From Flavobacteriales bacterium (GTDB taxonomy: Bacteria > Bacteroidota > Bacteroidia > CAIKAF01), in NCBI GenBank assembly GCA_025055575.1, contig JANWWP010000023.1:1-64000 (forward strand): a stretch of 64,000 bases of DNA, written 5' to 3'. Positions 60,131 through 64,000 of this stretch are shown here, piece by piece (the stretch's first letter is position 1; each line of letters starts with the position of its first letter). The position numbers and the translations under genes were made by a program. A model generated the notes under the pieces. That model made no database searches. It worked only from the letters and a program-made list of their open reading frames with translations, and was not told the DNA's origin.

Positions 60131-62971
60131 TTAAACCAGGGTCAGGGGCCGACGTTCCATTTCCAGGCGCAGATGTCGTGCGGTATGGCTTTCTTCGAAC
60201 TGCATTAAGGCCTCCGGCGGCCCTTCAAATAGAATCTGCCCGCCTTCTTCGCCCGCTTCAGGCCCTAAATCAATGATGTGGTCAGCCTGCCGGATGACGT
60301 CCATGTTATGCTCTATGACCAAGATGGTATTGCCGCGATCGGCCAGACGATGTAGAATATGCATCAGTTGACGGATATCTTCAAAATGCAGGCCGGTGGT
60401 GGGTTCGTCTAATAAGTATAATGCGTGCCCTGTGTCGCGTTTATTGAGTTCGGAAGCCAGCTTCACCCGCTGGGCTTCCCCACCACTGAGGGTCGTGGCC
60501 TGCTGGCCCAGCCGCAGATAGCCCAGGCCGATATCGCTGAGAGTTTGCAGTTTGCGGGCAATAGAAGGAATATGTTCGAAAAACTCCGCGGCTTTTTGAA
60601 TTTCCATATCCAACACATCGGCAATCGTTTTTCCACGATAGCGCACTTCCAGGGTTTCTCGGTTGTACCTCCTGCCGTTACAATATTCGCAGGTGACATG
60701 GACATCCGGAAGAAAATTCATTTCGATGGTCCGGATGCCGGCTCCTTGACATTCTTCGCAACGGCCGCCTTTCACATTAAAGGAAAACCGGCCGGGCTTA
60801 TAGCCCCGGATCTTGGCCTCCGGTAATTCGGCAAAAAGATTCCGGATTTCAGAAAAAACCCCGGTGTAGGTGGCTGGGTTGGAGCGTGGGGTTCGGCCGA
60901 TTGGGCTTTGATCCACGGAAATGAGTTTGTCGATATGTTCCAGGCCGCGCAGATCTTTATAGGGCAAAGGTTTTTCGTGGCTTTTGTATAGGTGTTGCAA
61001 AAGCAGGGGCCTCAAAGTCTGATTAATTAATGTGGACTTTCCGGAACCGGAGACGCCTGTCACCACGATAAAGCAACCCAAAGGCAGACGAAGGGTCACG
61101 TTTTTAAGGTTGTGGCCGCGGGCTCCCGTAAGCACCAACATGTGACCATTTCCCTTGCGCCTCTGTGCGGGCTCCTGGATGGTGATGTGGCCGGAGAGAT
61201 AACGGCCTGTGAGGCTGTTGGAAGCCGCGCACACCGCTTCCGGTGGACCGCAGGCCACCACATGACCGCCAGAGGCCCCAGCGCCGGGCCCAAGATCCAC
61301 CACATAATCGGCAGCCAAAATCATGTCTCTGTCATGCTCCACCACAATTACAGTATTCCCCAAGTCTCGGAGGGCCTTGAGCGCTTGGATGAGCTGATGA
61401 TTGTCCCGCTGGTGAAGTCCTATGCTGGGCTCATCCAGAATATACAACACTCGCGTCAGTTGGGAACCCACCTGCGTTGCCAGCCGAAGGCGCTGGATCT
61501 CCCCACCAGACAAAGAAGACACCGGTCGGTTGAGGGTCAAATATCCCAAACCCACATCGGTAATAAACTGCAATCTTTTAGTAATCTCGTTCACCACTTC
61601 CCGTGCCACGGCTGCTTCCTTACCAGATAGCCGGCCCGGCAGACGATTAAACCACTGCAGGGTGCGGCTCAGCGGCCATTGGGCCACTTCCTGAATGGTG
61701 GCATCGCCCAGCTTAAAATACAAGGCTTCTTTTCGCAAACGAGAACCTTGACACACTGGGCACACCACCGTGGTCATAAAAGATTCGGCCCATTTTTTCA
61801 AACTGGCCGGGGCATCTTCTGCTTCTGCCTGCCTTAGAATGAAAGGCGCAATGCCTTCAAATGTGACACTGACGGGACGCAAGCCTTCGGCCGGAGCAAA
61901 AGTGAGCATCTGGTCGGATCCATATACCAAAGCGTGCAGAGCTTCTTCGGAAAAGGCGCTCAAGGGCGTGTCCAAAGTGAATCCAAACTTTTTGCCCAAC
62001 GCCTCCAACGTTTTCATAAAGGTGCTTTGGGCCAACCTTCCCAGAGGTTCTAAGGCGCCTTTGCGGAGGCTTTTGGAAAAATCCGGAATTATTCTATGCA
62101 GGTCCACGCCCGGCACCTCGCCCAAACCGTTGCAGTGAGAACAAGCGCCATAGGGGGAATTGAAGGAAAAAAAGTTGGGTGCCGGTTCCGGATAAGAAAT
62201 GCCCGATGTTGGGCACATCAGATTGCGGCTGAAATGGCGCAAACCTTCCGAATCCTCGGTGCGAACGGCCAGGCTGCCCTGGCCCATTTGCAAGGAGAGT
62301 TCAATAGCCCGGCGCAACCTTTGTTCCTGTCCATCATCCACCTTCAGGCGGTCGGTCAGAAGATAAATGTCGTGGATTTTATAGCGGTCCAGCTTAATGG
62401 TTTCGCTGAGGCTGCGCTGACGACCATCCACCCACACCCATTCAAATCCGCTTCGGCGCAATTTTTCAAAAAGTTCGCGGTAGTGCCCTTTGCGCCCCTG
62501 AACCAAGGGAGCCAGTAAGTATATTTTTTGCCCATGATAGGCCGACACAATATATTCCTGCATCTGGGCTTCCGTGTAGCGCACCATGGCTTCGCCGGTC
62601 ACGTAAGAATAGGCCGTGGCAGCCCGGGCAAATAGAAGGCGGATAAAATGATACACTTCCGTCACTGTGCCCACCGTGCTGCGCGGGCTGTGGCTGGTGG
62701 TTTTTTGCTCGATGGCCACCACCGGGCTCAGACCTTTTATTTTGTCCACATCTGGCCTTTTAAATCCGCCCAAAAACTGCCGGGCGTAGGCCGAGAAAGT
62801 TTCCATATAGCGCCTTTGGCCCTCCGCATAGAGCGTGCTGAATGCCAAAGAGGATTTGCCGCTGCCGCTCAAGCCCGTGACCACTACGAGGGCCCGATGG
62901 GGAATTTCTAAATCAATATTTTTGAGATTGTGCTCACGGGCTCCAAAAATTTCAATTTTTTTAGAATTCAT
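60131..62971 (-). CDS. uvrA: Excinuclease ABC subunit UvrA
   Basis: 946 residues from ATG 62971 (MNSKKIEIFGAREHN). Main DNA damage recognition ATPase of nucleotide excision repair. Motifs: GLSGSGKSSLAFSTL, RQFLGGFKRPDVDKIKGLSP, AIEQKTTSHSPRSTVGTVTE; UvrB-binding region with WVWVDGRQRSL and KLDRYKIHDIYLLTDRL; SSLSGGEIQRLRLA and YILDEPSIGLHQRD; second half GVSGSGKSTLINQT, SPIGRTPRSNP, zinc module CEECQGAGI ... CEYCNGRRY, TTLSGGEAQRVKLA, LLDEPTTGLHF. N-terminal zinc module reads CPTSG and CSHCNGLG, i.e. one Cys missing, as usual in this phylum. It lies 13 bp after the lytic transglycosylase gene. Confidence 0.97.
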   Translation of the reverse strand: MNSKKIEIFGAREHNLKNIDLEIPHRALVVVTGLSGSGKSSLAFSTLYAEGQRRYMETFSAYARQFLGGFKRPDVDKIKGLSPVVAIEQKTTSHSPRSTVGTVTEVYHFIRLLFARAATAYSYVTGEAMVRYTEAQMQEYIVSAYHGQKIYLLAPLVQGRKGHYRELFEKLRRSGFEWVWVDGRQRSLSETIKLDRYKIHDIYLLTDRLKVDDGQEQRLRRAIELSLQMGQGSLAVRTEDSEGLRHFSRNLMCPTSGISYPEPAPNFFSFNSPYGACSHCNGLGEVPGVDLHRIIPDFSKSLRKGALEPLGRLAQSTFMKTLEALGKKFGFTLDTPLSAFSEEALHALVYGSDQMLTFAPAEGLRPVSVTFEGIAPFILRQAEAEDAPASLKKWAESFMTTVVCPVCQGSRLRKEALYFKLGDATIQEVAQWPLSRTLQWFNRLPGRLSGKEAAVAREVVNEITKRLQFITDVGLGYLTLNRPVSSLSGGEIQRLRLATQVGSQLTRVLYILDEPSIGLHQRDNHQLIQALKALRDLGNTVIVVEHDRDMILAADYVVDLGPGAGASGGHVVACGPPEAVCAASNSLTGRYLSGHITIQEPAQRRKGNGHMLVLTGARGHNLKNVTLRLPLGCFIVVTGVSGSGKSTLINQTLRPLLLQHLYKSHEKPLPYKDLRGLEHIDKLISVDQSPIGRTPRSNPATYTGVFSEIRNLFAELPEAKIRGYKPGRFSFNVKGGRCEECQGAGIRTIEMNFLPDVHVTCEYCNGRRYNRETLEVRYRGKTIADVLDMEIQKAAEFFEHIPSIARKLQTLSDIGLGYLRLGQQATTLSGGEAQRVKLASELNKRDTGHALYLLDEPTTGLHFEDIRQLMHILHRLADRGNTILVIEHNMDVIRQADHIIDLGPEAGEEGGQILFEGPPEALMQFEESHTARHLRLEMERRPLTLV

Positions 62972-62984
62972 GGCTCCAGAATTT

Positions 62985-63953
62985 TCAAGGCGTGAGAATA
63001 CCGGATATTTTTTTCTGGGCTTCCATATAGTCAAAGGGCTGTGGTATGAATACCGTGTAGCTTTTACGCCGGACGTTCCGTAGATAGGGCTTGCGTATCC
63101 AGGGATTGGCTTCTAATAGAAGCTTATAACTGATGCCCTGCTGCAAGGCAAAATCTACCCAGGAATTGACCGCTGAGTCCACCTGCACCTTTTTCACCGG
63201 CACAGGCGGATAAAGCTCTTTCTCATCCACATTAAAACTAAAATAGGAAGGATATTTCATGATGTATTTTAAGGCTAGTATTCTAAAAACATACCGGGAG
63301 GTTTCGCTGTTCAAATACAAGTCATAGTAAGACGTCTGTTTTTGTTCCTGTTGTTTGTTTTCAAATCCCGCCATGCCCATGTTATAAGCGGCAGCGGCGT
63401 TGGTCCAGGAGCCCAGGCGCCGGCGGGCTTCCTTTAAATATTTACACGCGGCCCGAGTGGCCTTTTCCAAGTGGTAGCGTTCGTCCACTTCGTCGCTTAC
63501 TTCCAAACCGGATTCCAGAGCTGTGGTCTTTAAAAATTGCCAAAAACCGGCAGCCCCTGCCGGGCTCACCACATTAGACAAATCACTTTCTATTACACAC
63601 AGGTATTTAAAGTCATCTGGCAAGCCTTCTTCTTTGAGCAGGCTTTCAATAAAAGGAAAAAATCGCCCCGCTTTTTTCATGATCAATAATGTTTTGGCAT
63701 GGCGAAAAGTATTCTCTATTATTTCTCTCTCCAGCCTTTCCCGCACCTCAAAATCCTGCAGAGGAACAACCTCTCCTGCAAAATTGACTTCAGCCAGAAG
63801 TCGGGGCGGTGTCACGCAGTATCGGCATTCAGTATTCTTATTAGGTTCCGATTCCTTAGATGACGTCAATAATTCACCTGAGTTTATTAATACCATAAGC
63901 ATGGCAGCAGGTATTGCCAGCATTAAAGAACTACGACCCGCCCGAATTAACAT
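62985..63953 (-). CDS. Lytic transglycosylase (SLT/MltD-like)
   Basis: 322 residues. N-terminal hydrophobic segment (LAIPAAMLMVLINSG) then an SLT domain: catalytic Glu in YLCVIESDLSN, SPAGAAGFWQFLKTTA, ATRAACKYLKEARRRLGSW and AAAAYNMGMAGFENK. It cleaves peptidoglycan between MurNAc and GlcNAc, leaving anhydro ends. No LysM repeat is seen; the C-terminal 100 residues end with PYLRNVRRKSYTVFIPQP, the region where MltD-like proteins have a substrate-facing extension. The remaining 47 bp to the window end show no gene. Confidence 0.93.
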   Translation of the reverse strand: MLIRAGRSSLMLAIPAAMLMVLINSGELLTSSKESEPNKNTECRYCVTPPRLLAEVNFAGEVVPLQDFEVRERLEREIIENTFRHAKTLLIMKKAGRFFPFIESLLKEEGLPDDFKYLCVIESDLSNVVSPAGAAGFWQFLKTTALESGLEVSDEVDERYHLEKATRAACKYLKEARRRLGSWTNAAAAYNMGMAGFENKQQEQKQTSYYDLYLNSETSRYVFRILALKYIMKYPSYFSFNVDEKELYPPVPVKKVQVDSAVNSWVDFALQQGISYKLLLEANPWIRKPYLRNVRRKSYTVFIPQPFDYMEAQKKISGILTP

Positions 63954-64000
63954 AAAACCAATGTTTATAAATGATGAGCTATTAACGCTGGCTCCGCGGC

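Noticed and set aside
1..64000. CRISPR array, prophage, insertion sequence, integron or defence island
   Set aside because: No regularly spaced repeats, no cas, integrase, transposase, phage structural or restriction genes were seen; the only repeats are the palindromic elements at 31216-31630.

Overview
The window comes from a member of the Bacteroidota (class not resolved). Four things in the sequence support this. Secreted proteins end in type IX secretion (T9SS) type A sorting domains at 24742-26601, 40789-42669, 42738-43997, 44163-45077 and 54379-56343. There are several families mostly known from this phylum (DUF2480, DUF4286, DUF5777, PCMD, a TPR-PD40-OmpA protein of PorE architecture). 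Many genes have the phylum-specific -7 box TAnnTTTG, often with TTG or TTTG 19-20 bp upstream. Strong Shine-Dalgarno sites are scarce. Most of the window is ordinary chromosome; I see no prophage, transposase, CRISPR array or plasmid function.

Layout. 1-425: truncated SLC13 transporter. 528-1433: lipoprotein. 1455-6377: seven-gene leftward run (OB-fold protein, cytochrome c lipoprotein, YceI, DUF5777 barrel, two more envelope proteins, CPBP protease). 6427-10433: PAP2 phosphatase and a leftward mtgA / aminotransferase IV / heptosyltransferase / dapD operon. 10524-11937: two TPM-domain proteins behind a possible structured leader. 12172-14079: ECF sigma factor, membrane protein with a degenerate rhodanese domain, thioredoxin. 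14033-17748: polysaccharide deacetylase, polyprenyl synthase, kbl, response regulator. 17872-19313: sterol-desaturase-like hydroxylase and folA. 19356-24761: degenerate nuclease-like protein, DUF2480, recQ, fumarylacetoacetase, DUF6134. 24742-26601: T9SS-exported subtilase. 26730-31169: MBOAT acyltransferase, AlgJ/AlgX-like SGNH protein and membrane glycosyltransferase, probably acetylating or building a surface glycan. 31170-31734: a gene-free stretch with a GC-rich multi-hairpin element, a terminator and two REP-like palindromes.

31735-40693: housekeeping genes (etfB-etfA, accA, flavin reductase, DUF4286, rsmA, DUF151 nuclease, nucleoside transporter, DUF255). 40789-47540: three T9SS cargo genes and a TonB-dependent receptor. 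47625-53227: a UvrA paralogue, DUF456, an OmpR-type regulator, a CoA-binding protein and a fructosamine kinase. 53436-58307: PorE-like OmpA protein, M1 peptidase, barrel protein. 58400-58472: tRNA-Lys. 58507-63953: lytic transglycosylase, canonical uvrA, LOG-family protein, metal-receptor-like protein.

The loci that stand out are the sigma / rhodanese-like / thioredoxin trio, the structured region between the TPM operon and the sigma gene, the cytochrome c-YceI-DUF5777-OB-fold operon, the O-acylation cluster, the repeat island after it, and several promoters sitting only 4-9 bp from their start codons. Family assignments come from reading motifs, not from database searches.
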